A DNA stretch of 9,304 nt from Bacteroidales bacterium (GCA_017538685.1 JAFYIK010000224.1:1-9304), one strand, 5' to 3'. Numbered from the stretch's first letter, positions 1-5,655 are shown. The notes: generated by a model from the letters alone, not told the origin. Program-made: numbers and translations.

Positions 1-456
1 CGCAAGAAAGACCTCGGAATGATGGCGATGAGCTACGGCTATGTGTATGTGGCCCAGGTCGCTATGGGCGCCAGCCCCGTCCAGTTAATGAAGGTCATCA
101 AGGAGGCCGAGGCCTACGACGGACCGTCGCTCATCATCGCCTACGCCCCTTGTATCAACCACGGTCTTAAGGCCGGTATGGGTCTGAGCCAGAAGGAAGA
201 GAAGCTCGCGGTCGACTGCGGCTACTGGCATCTGTATCACTTCAACCCCGAGCTCGAGGAGCAGGGCCAGAACGGCTTCGTGCTGGACAGCAAGGAACCC
301 GATTGGACCAAGTTCCAGGACTTCCTGAAGGGTGAGGTTCGCTTCGCCTCCCTGAGCAAACTCTTCCCCGAAAGGGCTGAAGAGCTGCTCAAGAAGACTG
401 AAGAGTACGCGAAGATCCGTTACAATTCTTACAAGAAGCTCGCTTCGCAGGACTAA
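1..456 (+). CDS. nifJ: Pyruvate:ferredoxin (flavodoxin) oxidoreductase, C-terminal end (partial)
   Basis: The window opens inside this gene; 151 residues remain, read in frame from base 1 to a TAA at 454-456. The enzyme oxidatively decarboxylates pyruvate to acetyl-CoA and CO2 in the cytoplasm, passing electrons to ferredoxin. The visible part carries the C-terminal signature of single-chain PFOR: YGYVYVAQVAMGA, then EAYDGPSLIIAYAPCINHG, then GYWHLYHFNP, then FVLDSKEPDW and GEVRFASL, with a basic helical tail. In characterised PFORs the cysteine of the APCINHG motif is a ligand of the iron-sulfur cluster nearest thiamine diphosphate; that cysteine is present here. The first in-frame ATG (19) is internal to the conserved domain and is not the true start. 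A small ferredoxin, a plausible electron acceptor, is encoded about 5 kb away on the other strand. Identification is firm; the symbol follows common usage for the single-chain form. Confidence 0.95.
   Translation, partial: RKKDLGMMAMSYGYVYVAQVAMGASPVQLMKVIKEAEAYDGPSLIIAYAPCINHGLKAGMGLSQKEEKLAVDCGYWHLYHFNPELEEQGQNGFVLDSKEPDWTKFQDFLKGEVRFASLSKLFPERAEELLKKTEEYAKIRYNSYKKLASQD
453..456. other. Overlapping stop codons of convergent genes (CTAA)
   Basis: Rightward nifJ stops at TAA (454-456), and the leftward lipoprotein gene stops at TAG on the minus strand (bases 455-453). The two reading frames therefore share four bases, leaving no intergenic space between the tails. Any terminator for either transcript must lie inside the other gene. 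Confidence 0.9.
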
Positions 457-1703
457 TCCTCGAACAGGGCATACTTCCTGATTATCGCGGCAATCTCCGG
501 ATCGAGGTTGCCGCGATATTTATACGACGGTTCTGCGGCAACCGCACGGACGAGATGCTCCACGGCGTCGGACTCGCGGCCGCGGCGGGAGTAGGAGAGC
601 GCGAGAAGATAGTCCACACCCGGCGAGGACGGCAGGCTCTCCAGGATCTCCGCCGCGGTCGCGTTGTAGTCCAGGGCGAGGTAGGCCACGGCGGTGTTGA
701 AGTCGCGGTAGGGCGTAAGGATGGCCAGCGCACCCTTGTAGTCACGGTCGCGCAGCAGGCCGAGCGCACGGACATAGGCAGTATCCCCCGGCGCCACGGC
801 GGAAGTGTCCGCCATAGAACTGAGCGAACTCACGTAGAAGGTCACGGGATCGCTTTGCGGCAGCGGGCAGAGCAGCCTTTCCCCACGGTAGATACTCCCC
901 TCCACCACCACCTTCACCTTCCGAAGGCCGGGGCGCGTCTGCAGGCGGTGCGAGTACACGTACACGAAGGGGGCTGATCCACGGCAGACCGTGTCCAGAC
1001 GGGCGTACTCCGGTTCGATGGGCACCTTGATGCAGCGCTGGCGCACCTCTTCCTTGCGGGCGACGCGCAGGGCGTTGATCCACTTGATTCCACGGCGGGA
1101 GTAGTGCTCCTCCACCTCTTCCCTGCTCAGCCCGGGCGTCCTGTCCATAAACATATCCACCTTTTCGCGGTCCACGAACAGAAGGCTGTCGCGCGAGAGG
1201 CTCTTGAGGTAACGGTCGTAGCGCTCGTAGCCGCGGACCTGGGCACGGCGGAAATCCTCTCCGGTTATAAGCACCGGCTCCAGGCGGACGGTGTCCGCGA
1301 GCACATACATCACCGGGGCGAAACGCAGCTGCCACTCCGGATCCTGAAGCGAATCGCTCACCACTATCATAAAGTCCAGGTCTATCACGCCCAGACGCTC
1401 GGCCACATTCCTGAAACGCGCCACAAGCACTGCGGGCCGGAGCTGCTCGGACGCCACCATCTCGCCGGTCAGCGAGTCCCGGACTGCGCCCATAATGTGC
1501 AGTTCGCGTCCGTCTTCGCCTTTCACGGTGAGATCTTCGACCTTCGTCTCCCGAATCCGGTTCACCTTTTCTTCGCTCAGTTCGGGCAAAGCGAGAGATG
1601 CGGTCCGGGAGCCGCTGCGGATTAAATCAATCTTTTTGGGTGTCGCGCACGAAAGCGCGCAGGCGGCCGCGAAGGCCGCGAGAATCAATTTTGAAGTTTT
1701 CAT
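453..1703 (-). CDS. Putative outer-membrane/periplasmic lipoprotein with C-terminal TPR-like region
   Basis: 416 residues from an ATG at 1703. The first 18 residues form a lipoprotein signal peptide (basic MKTSK, hydrophobic alanine-rich core) ending in a lipobox ALSC, with Cys19 the predicted lipidated residue. Residues about 45-150 look beta-rich and include LRPAVLVARFRNVAERLG and a segment ending in WQLRFAPVMYVLADTVRLEPVLITG. Residues about 150-220 are charged and helical; about 235-300 are again beta-like (VYVYSHRLQTRPGLRKVKVVVEG). Residues about 305-410 are helical with a TPR-like pattern (ALGLLRDRDYKGALAILTPY; YLLALSYSRRGRESDAVEHLVRA). I do not recognise a named family and assign no function. 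The gene follows the LysR-type HTH gene by 19 bases on the same strand, so the two are probably co-transcribed; no promoter is visible in that gap. Its end overlaps nifJ and contains the hairpin at 483-518. Confidence 0.85.
   Translation of the reverse strand: MKTSKLILAAFAAACALSCATPKKIDLIRSGSRTASLALPELSEEKVNRIRETKVEDLTVKGEDGRELHIMGAVRDSLTGEMVASEQLRPAVLVARFRNVAERLGVIDLDFMIVVSDSLQDPEWQLRFAPVMYVLADTVRLEPVLITGEDFRRAQVRGYERYDRYLKSLSRDSLLFVDREKVDMFMDRTPGLSREEVEEHYSRRGIKWINALRVARKEEVRQRCIKVPIEPEYARLDTVCRGSAPFVYVYSHRLQTRPGLRKVKVVVEGSIYRGERLLCPLPQSDPVTFYVSSLSSMADTSAVAPGDTAYVRALGLLRDRDYKGALAILTPYRDFNTAVAYLALDYNATAAEILESLPSSPGVDYLLALSYSRRGRESDAVEHLVRAVAAEPSYKYRGNLDPEIAAIIRKYALFED
483..518 (+). terminator. 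Hairpin inside the lipoprotein 3' coding region, possible nifJ terminator
   Basis: TATCGCGGCAA (483-493) and TTGCCGCGATA (508-518) are a perfect 11-bp inverted repeat. Pairing continues inward through a T-G wobble and three Watson-Crick pairs (494-497 with 504-507), giving a 15-bp stem with a six-base loop. It begins 27 bases after the nifJ stop. Only a short TTT follows the stem on the plus strand and there is no T run on the minus side, so it is not a textbook intrinsic terminator. The stem coincides with lipoprotein codons for YRGN and IAAI. It may act as a weak terminator or a 3'-end stabiliser. Confidence 0.45.
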
Positions 1704-1722
1704 AGCTGTACATATTAGAAAA

Positions 1723-2085
1723 TCAGTATTCTTTCAGTTTTAGATGGAGATCGCCGCCGGTGCTCCAGATCTGTACCGTCTGCGAACCGTTCAGGCTGAC
1801 TTCAAGCGGCTCTTCGGCCTGCTTCGTCGGATCCAGCGAATCGTTTGCCGCGCCGTACCAGTGGAGGATTTCGTCGGCATATTTCTTAAGGGCTTCGCCT
1901 GCAGGAGTGATACGGAGTGAGCTGCGCCAGCGCTCAAACAGGACTACGCCTGCCTGGTGCTCGAGCTCGGCTATGTTCTGGCTCACCGCGGACTGGGTCA
2001 CGCCCAGCTCCCGCGCGGCGGCAGAAAAGCCCCCGAGCTCGGCCACGGTCACGAAAACCCTCAGTCTGAAATCTTCCTCCAGCAT
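1723..2085 (-). CDS. LysR-type winged-HTH regulator lacking an effector-binding domain
   Basis: 120 residues from ATG at 2085; a TTG three codons upstream (2094) could extend it, but ATG fits the family N-terminus. Residues 6-65 are a classic LysR DNA-binding domain: FRLRVFVTVAELGGFSAAAR, then ELGVTQSAVSQNIAELE as the recognition helix, then the wing LFER...SLRITPAGEAL. A linker-type helix follows to about residue 78. Full LysR regulators are near 300 residues, with a periplasmic-binding-like effector domain; here only about 40 residues remain, including EVSLNGSQTVQIWSTGGDLH, which looks like two short beta strands. There is no frameshift scar or leftover effector-domain coding downstream, because the lipoprotein gene starts 19 bases later. 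It therefore looks like a purposely short protein, not a recent truncation. It is transcribed divergently from the OmpA-like gene and may regulate that gene and itself. Confidence 0.85.
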   Translation of the reverse strand: MLEEDFRLRVFVTVAELGGFSAAARELGVTQSAVSQNIAELEHQAGVVLFERWRSSLRITPAGEALKKYADEILHWYGAANDSLDPTKQAEEPLEVSLNGSQTVQIWSTGGDLHLKLKEY

Positions 2086-2091
2086 AATGCA

Positions 2092-2119
2092 CAAATATAA
2101 GAATGTTTTACTATATTTG
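2092..2119. promoter_or_regulatory. Palindromic operator candidate, CAAATATA-N12-TATATTTG
   Basis: CAAATATA at 2092-2099 and TATATTTG at 2112-2119 are perfect 8-bp inverted repeats around a 12-base spacer. Each arm is also the -7 box of one of the two divergent genes. A dimeric regulator binding both arms could control both promoters at once; the adjacent LysR-type protein is the obvious candidate. The symmetry might alternatively be only the by-product of two back-to-back consensus -7 boxes. Confidence 0.5.
2112..2119 (+). promoter_or_regulatory. -7 element of the promoter for the OmpA-like gene
   Basis: TATATTTG is an exact match to TAnnTTTG and lies 25 bases before the GTG start at 2145, implying a leader of roughly 18-20 bases. 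No good -33 TTTG is seen at the expected distance (about 2088-2091 reads TGCA), so activation by a regulator is plausible. Confidence 0.6.
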
Positions 2120-2144
2120 CCAATCAGACTAATAACAGTTAGAC

Positions 2145-4406
2145 GTGAAAAAATCTATTCTTATCGCATTATTGTGCTGCCTCGCATCAAGTTTTGCCTT
2201 TGCGCAGAACGATTGGGAAACGGTATGTCTTGAGAAGACATATTTCTCCCTCGGAGCCAGCTCACAATTCACCACCAGGATCAACCAGATCGATTTGGGT
2301 GGCCAGCTCGAGTTCGGCTGGTGGTTCACTCCGTACACTGCTGTTGCCCTCAACTACGGCGGCGGCTGGGTCAGAGGAACGGCCCCGCGTAATCCGGATC
2401 CCATCTTCCAGGGCAAGAAGGGTGATATGTATCTCAGGTTGTTGGGAATTATGGACTTCACGACCATCTATCTCGGCGTGGAGGACGCGGCCCGTATGGA
2501 CCTGCACATCGCAGGTTATGCCGGACTTGGCAAGATAACCACCTCCTTGAGTTCCATCGACTCGTTCGCCGCGGCTTGGAGTCAGCCGTGGATGCCCTCT
2601 ATAGGTCTCGACGTGTACACACGCCTGAGAAGGCACACCAAGCTTTACGGCCGTGCAGGATTCAATCTCTATCACCCGGTCCACAACCTCACCCTCTATC
2701 CTGAAATCAGCGTAGGTCTCAGGGTCGGTCTGGGCGAAGGCCGAGTGTTCTACAGGGATCCGAACAAGATCTACAAAGAGAATATCGCAGAGCTTGAGAA
2801 AGAGCTTGAGAAGTCGAAGAACAACGTAAAGGTCCAGACAGACACCGTTGTCGTCAAAGAGACCAAGGAAGTCGAGGTTGAGAAGTTGGTTCGCGACACC
2901 GTCGTGGTCACCGTCAACCAGGTGGACACCCTCACGATTTACGACGTAATCGAGACCGGAACCGGCGTTGCCGCCAAGGCTGACACCGTCTTCGTGAAGG
3001 CAGACACCGTGTATGTGAACAATGAGCCCATCGTGCTCAGGGACACCGTCTTCGTGAAATCCGCTCCCGAGGTCCTCGTAAAGACCGTCTATGCGGACAG
3101 CGTGAGCGCCACTGCGACCGACGCTGCATACGTCGAGCCGATAGTGCAGGTAGACACAGTCTATGTGCTCTCCGAGCCTGAGGTCCGCGTGCAGATCCAG
3201 AAGGACACCGTTTTCGTGCCTTCCGCACCGGAAGTCCTTATCAAGAAAGACACCGTCTTCCTCGCTTCCGAGCCTGAAATTCAGATTCAGATTCACAAGG
3301 AAGTTAAGACAGACACCGTTTTCGTGGCGATGGAGCCCGAGATTATGGTCAGGACCGTGTATGTGAACAAGGAGCCCATCGTGCTCAGGGACACCGTCTT
3401 CGTGGCCACCGATCCTGAGGTTCAGATCCAGACCGTTTACCGCGACAAAGAGCCCGTGGTGCTCGTAGACACAGTCTTCGTGCAGTCCGAGCCCGAAATC
3501 GAGATCCGCTATCGCGACCGCGAAGTGGTGAAGGTGCAAAAGGACACAGTGATCGTCAAGGAGACCCAGGAAGTCGAGGTGGAGAAGTTGGTCGAAGTCG
3601 AAAAGATAGTTCGCGACACCGTCATAGTGGAGAAAGACCCTATCGTCCAGATTCAGAAGGACACTATCGTGATTGAAAAGGATCCTATCGTCCAGATCCA
3701 GAAAGACACCGTGGTCGTCAAAGAGACCCAGGAAGTCGAGGTGGAGAAGGTGGTCGAAGTCGAAAAGATAGTTCGCGACACCGTTATCCTGGAGAAGGGC
3801 CTGATCGTCCAGAAGGATACGATCGTGATTGAAAAAGACCCGATCGTCCAAATCCAGAAGGATACGATCGTGATTGAAAAAGATCCGATCGTCCAGATTC
3901 AGAAAGACACCGTGGTCGTCAAGGAGACCCAGGAAGTCGAGGTGGAGAAGGTAGTCGAGGTCGAAAAGATAGTCCGCGACACCGTCGTGGTCGAGAAGGA
4001 TCCTGTCGTGCAGACTGACACCGTGGTCGTAAAAGTCGCCGTGGAGCCTGAAACCACGCTCATCTATGTGGTGTTCCCCGAGAACGCAGCGTGGGTGAAC
4101 TACGGTTCACGCAAGCAGCTCGACCGCATCTCGAAGGAGATCAAGGAGTACACCGGAAGCGAGAAGTACCTCCTTATCGCCCCGATTTCTCCGGACAGCC
4201 GCGATCCCGTCAAGGCCTACAACCTCGGTGTAAGGCGTGTCTCCCAGGTCAGGCTGCACCTCATCAGGGAGAACGGCGTGGATAGCCGCAAGCTCCGCGA
4301 GGTGGTGGTGAACTCCCCTGCCGGCATCCCGGTTGAAGACGGCAACGCCTTCGTGATCGTGGCCCGTGAGGACGATCCGCGCATCAACGAAATCCTCGGC
4401 AACTAA
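2145..4406 (+). CDS. OmpA-like envelope protein with N-terminal barrel-like domain and very long DTVxV repeat spacer
   Basis: 753 residues from a GTG start, chosen because it gives a complete signal peptide (MKKSILIALLCCLASSFAFA, cut before Q21). No in-frame ATG exists nearby. Residues about 24-200 resemble a small outer-membrane beta barrel, with alternating strands such as YFSLGASSQF, QLEFGWWFTPYTAVALNYGG, MDLHIAGYAGLG and YPEISVGLRVGLG. Residues about 209-228 form a short charged helix (NIAELEKELEKSKNN). Residues 233 to about 632 are a repeat spacer with about 22 DTV/DTI/DTL units. Residues 637-753 look like a diverged OmpA C-terminal peptidoglycan-binding domain: IYVVFPENAAWVNYGSRKQL, then YNLGVRRVSQVRLHLIRENG resembling the NxxLSxxRAxxV helix. 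The usual TDxxG motif is replaced by a SPDSRDP stretch, so binding may be altered. It probably links outer membrane and cell wall. The acyltransferase gene follows by 12 bases. Confidence 0.85.
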   Translation: MKKSILIALLCCLASSFAFAQNDWETVCLEKTYFSLGASSQFTTRINQIDLGGQLEFGWWFTPYTAVALNYGGGWVRGTAPRNPDPIFQGKKGDMYLRLLGIMDFTTIYLGVEDAARMDLHIAGYAGLGKITTSLSSIDSFAAAWSQPWMPSIGLDVYTRLRRHTKLYGRAGFNLYHPVHNLTLYPEISVGLRVGLGEGRVFYRDPNKIYKENIAELEKELEKSKNNVKVQTDTVVVKETKEVEVEKLVRDTVVVTVNQVDTLTIYDVIETGTGVAAKADTVFVKADTVYVNNEPIVLRDTVFVKSAPEVLVKTVYADSVSATATDAAYVEPIVQVDTVYVLSEPEVRVQIQKDTVFVPSAPEVLIKKDTVFLASEPEIQIQIHKEVKTDTVFVAMEPEIMVRTVYVNKEPIVLRDTVFVATDPEVQIQTVYRDKEPVVLVDTVFVQSEPEIEIRYRDREVVKVQKDTVIVKETQEVEVEKLVEVEKIVRDTVIVEKDPIVQIQKDTIVIEKDPIVQIQKDTVVVKETQEVEVEKVVEVEKIVRDTVILEKGLIVQKDTIVIEKDPIVQIQKDTIVIEKDPIVQIQKDTVVVKETQEVEVEKVVEVEKIVRDTVVVEKDPVVQTDTVVVKVAVEPETTLIYVVFPENAAWVNYGSRKQLDRISKEIKEYTGSEKYLLIAPISPDSRDPVKAYNLGVRRVSQVRLHLIRENGVDSRKLREVVVNSPAGIPVEDGNAFVIVAREDDPRINEILGN
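2841..4040 (+). repeat. Protein-coding DTVxV repeat array, about 400 residues
   Basis: The array is built from short beta-like units beginning DTV(F/Y/V/I)V, usually followed by an acidic-proline step (SEPEVQIQ, KDPIVQIQ, NEPIVLR). The first half (2841-3539) is diverged and uses DTVFV; the second half (3540-4013) is nearly regular. A 48-base segment recurs at 3009-3056 and 3357-3404 with one base difference. The codon bias creates a long open antisense frame on the minus strand, which is a shadow. Confidence 0.9.
3540..4013 (+). repeat. Three higher-order tandem modules with nested 45-bp units
   Basis: Modules begin with KDTV(I/V)VKETQEVEVEK at 3540 (54 codons), 3702 (67 codons) and 3903 (37 codons to 4013). 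The 45-base subunit encoding KDTIVIEKDPIVQIQ occurs at 3657-3701, 3813-3857 and 3858-3902. The second module has gained one extra copy of it and lost two codons elsewhere. The first 28 codons of modules two and three encode identical residues with five base differences, all synonymous. This indicates duplication followed by selection on the protein, or gene conversion. Confidence 0.9.
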
Positions 4407-4418
4407 GCCTTTAATCCG

Positions 4419-5369
4419 ATGGCTAAGATCCAGTCGGAAGACATATTCTACAACATCCTTCGGTGGCCGGTGGACGCCTGCACCCGGAGGATGTTCCGTA
4501 AGATACGGACCTACGGCAAGAAGGATCTCCCGAAAGACGCGGTTCTCATCTTCGCACCCAACCATTGCAACACGCTGCTGGACGCGCTGGTGGTTCTTCA
4601 GAGCCGCCGCCGTCCGACCGCTTTCGGCTCCCGCGCCGACATTTTCCGCAATCCGAAGGTGGCGAAAATCCTGAATTGGCTCAGGATGGTGCCTATGGCC
4701 CGCTCGCGCGACGGACTCGCCGAGGTGAAGAACAACTTCGCCGTCTTTGAGGAAGCGGCCGAATGCGCGATTGCAGGCGTTCCCTTCTGCATCTTCCCCG
4801 AAGGAAAGCACACTCCCGGCTACGAAGTGCAGCCGGTCAAGAGCGGTGTTTTCCGCATTGCAGAGGCCGCGGTTGAGAAAACGGACAAGAAGGTGTACAT
4901 AGTGCCCATAGGCCTGAGTTACTCGGACTTCTACCGCCCCAAGCCGGACATATATATAAGATATGGTAAGGCCATCCCGGCCGAGGAGATCCTCGCGCTG
5001 CCGCCCAAAGAAAGGAGCGATAAACTGCACGACGCTATCCAGGAGCTGGTCGTCGAGCCCGCGCCCGACAACAATTACCTGGTAGTCACCGTGCTGAAAT
5101 GGCTTATAAGCATAGTGATTTCGCCCGTCATCATCGCGGCGATACTCCTTTCCTGCCCTATCTGGATCACTTCGGAACTGATAGTCAGGCGCCTGAAAGA
5201 CAAGGCGTGGTCGAACACCACACGCTTCGGCTGCCGTCTGGTCGGCACCGTGCTCCTCACGATTATCTACTCGGTGCTCGGCTTCATTTTCCTGCCCTGG
5301 TGGGGCGCCGTCGCACTAGTGCTGTTTTTCTGGCTGGCGCCGAACTTCTTCTATCAGCTGTTCAGATAA
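4419..5369 (+). CDS. PlsC-like glycerolipid acyltransferase with C-terminal membrane segments
   Basis: 316 residues from ATG at 4419, 12 bases after the OmpA-like gene and probably in its operon. The PlsC/GPAT acyltransferase fold is shown by four blocks: NHCNTLLD with catalytic-type His49 and Asp55; VPMARSRDG near residues 91-99; FPEGKHTPG at 126-134; and VYIVPIGLSY at 159-168. Blocks one and three are the catalytic and glycerol-phosphate-binding motifs of the family. His and Asp are separated by five residues rather than the usual four, as in some GPAT-like branches. After a helical linker, residues about 220-250, 274-292 and 294-312 are hydrophobic and likely membrane-spanning, so the enzyme is probably an inner-membrane protein acylating a glycerol phosphate or lysophospholipid. 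Exact substrate cannot be set from sequence. A strong terminator follows at once. Confidence 0.85.
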   Translation: MAKIQSEDIFYNILRWPVDACTRRMFRKIRTYGKKDLPKDAVLIFAPNHCNTLLDALVVLQSRRRPTAFGSRADIFRNPKVAKILNWLRMVPMARSRDGLAEVKNNFAVFEEAAECAIAGVPFCIFPEGKHTPGYEVQPVKSGVFRIAEAAVEKTDKKVYIVPIGLSYSDFYRPKPDIYIRYGKAIPAEEILALPPKERSDKLHDAIQELVVEPAPDNNYLVVTVLKWLISIVISPVIIAAILLSCPIWITSELIVRRLKDKAWSNTTRFGCRLVGTVLLTIIYSVLGFIFLPWWGAVALVLFFWLAPNFFYQLFR

Positions 5370-5371
5370 CA

Positions 5372-5401
5372 AAAAAAAGGCCGGGATACCGGTCTTTTTT
5401 T
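5372..5401. terminator. Bidirectional intrinsic terminator
   Basis: A seven-A run plus GGCCGG (5372-5384), loop GATA (5385-5388), then CCGGTC plus a seven-T run (5389-5401). The stem is 13 bp with one G-T wobble, a GC core, and A/T runs on both sides, so it can end transcription from the acyltransferase on the plus strand and from the ferredoxin gene on the minus strand. It starts three bases after the acyltransferase stop and ends 18 bases beyond the ferredoxin stop. Confidence 0.9.
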
Positions 5402-5419
5402 GTTGCCTTTGAGCGTCGA

Positions 5420-5593
5420 TTACTCGCCGGGAGTGATAGCTCCGGTGGGGCAAGCGTCAGCGCAGGTTCCGCAGTCGATGCAGATATCCGGGTCAATGCT
5501 GTACACATCACCTTCCTTGATAGCGCCAGTAGGGCACTCTCCCTGGCAGGTTCCGCAAGCGACGCAGGTGTCGGCAGAGATTTTGTAAGCCAT
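5420..5593 (-). CDS. Small 2[4Fe-4S] clostridial-type ferredoxin
   Basis: 57 residues from ATG at 5593 to TAA at 5420. The protein begins MAYKISADTCVACGTC and has two copies of the CxxCxxCxxxCP motif: Cys10, 13, 16, 20 and Cys38, 41, 44, 48, each followed by PTGAI. This gives two [4Fe-4S] clusters in the pseudo-twofold arrangement of bacterial ferredoxins, and the length fits the roughly 55-residue family. It is a soluble cytoplasmic electron carrier and a natural acceptor for PFOR, whose gene end lies at the left of the window. It has its own promoter upstream and shares the bidirectional terminator downstream, so it is probably a single-gene transcript. The rightward DUF1573 gene is divergent from it. 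Identification is very secure; its specific redox partner is inferred. Confidence 0.96.
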   Translation of the reverse strand: MAYKISADTCVACGTCQGECPTGAIKEGDVYSIDPDICIDCGTCADACPTGAITPGE

Positions 5594-5622
5594 AATGTTT
5601 GTTGTTTAGAATTTCGCTGATG

Positions 5623-5654
5623 CAAATGTAACAATTTGTGGTTAACTTTGCAAT
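5623..5654 (-). promoter_or_regulatory. Bacteroidetes-type promoter for the ferredoxin gene
   Basis: Minus-strand TACATTTG (5630-5623) is an exact TAnnTTTG -7 box. ATTG at 5654-5651 serves as -33 with 20 bases between. It predicts a leader of about 20 bases that is A-rich (AAACAACAAACATT before the ATG), typical of strong translation starts in this phylum, which do not use Shine-Dalgarno pairing. Confidence 0.7.
5643..5650 (+). promoter_or_regulatory. -7 element of the promoter for the DUF1573 gene
   Basis: TAACTTTG matches TAnnTTTG exactly and ends five bases before the ATG at 5656, so the mRNA would be leaderless or nearly so. A -33 element is not evident at about 5619-5622. The box lies directly beside the ferredoxin promoter's -33 (5651-5654). 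Confidence 0.5.
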
Positions 5655-5655
5655 T

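Larger units (their letters stand above)
2092..2124 (-). promoter_or_regulatory. Bacteroidetes-type promoter for the LysR-type gene
   Basis: On the minus strand TATATTTG (2099-2092) matches the Bacteroidetes -7 consensus TAnnTTTG exactly. ATTG at 2124-2121 is a reasonable -33 element with 21 bases between. The -7 box ends only six bases before the ATG at 2085, so transcription would begin at or next to the start codon, giving a leaderless or nearly leaderless mRNA. Confidence 0.6.

Noticed and set aside
1104..1625. Plus-strand open frame of 173 codons within the lipoprotein gene
   Set aside because: Shadow frame; the minus-strand lipoprotein has a signal peptide and lipobox, and this frame shows no features.
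2262..3851. Long open frame (529 codons) on the minus strand opposite the OmpA-like gene
   Set aside because: It is the antisense shadow of the DTVxV repeat; its product is a low-complexity run of D, L, H and G with no signal or domain, and the plus-strand frame has a signal peptide and flanking domains.
2841..4040. Repeat region considered as a CRISPR array or noncoding satellite
   Set aside because: Repeats are in frame, variable in length, separated by no unique spacers, and their differences are largely synonymous, so they are protein-coding.
4107..5030. Open frame of 307 codons on the minus strand opposite the end of the OmpA-like gene and the acyltransferase
   Set aside because: It spans two confidently assigned plus-strand genes and their junction and shows no domain or promoter of its own.
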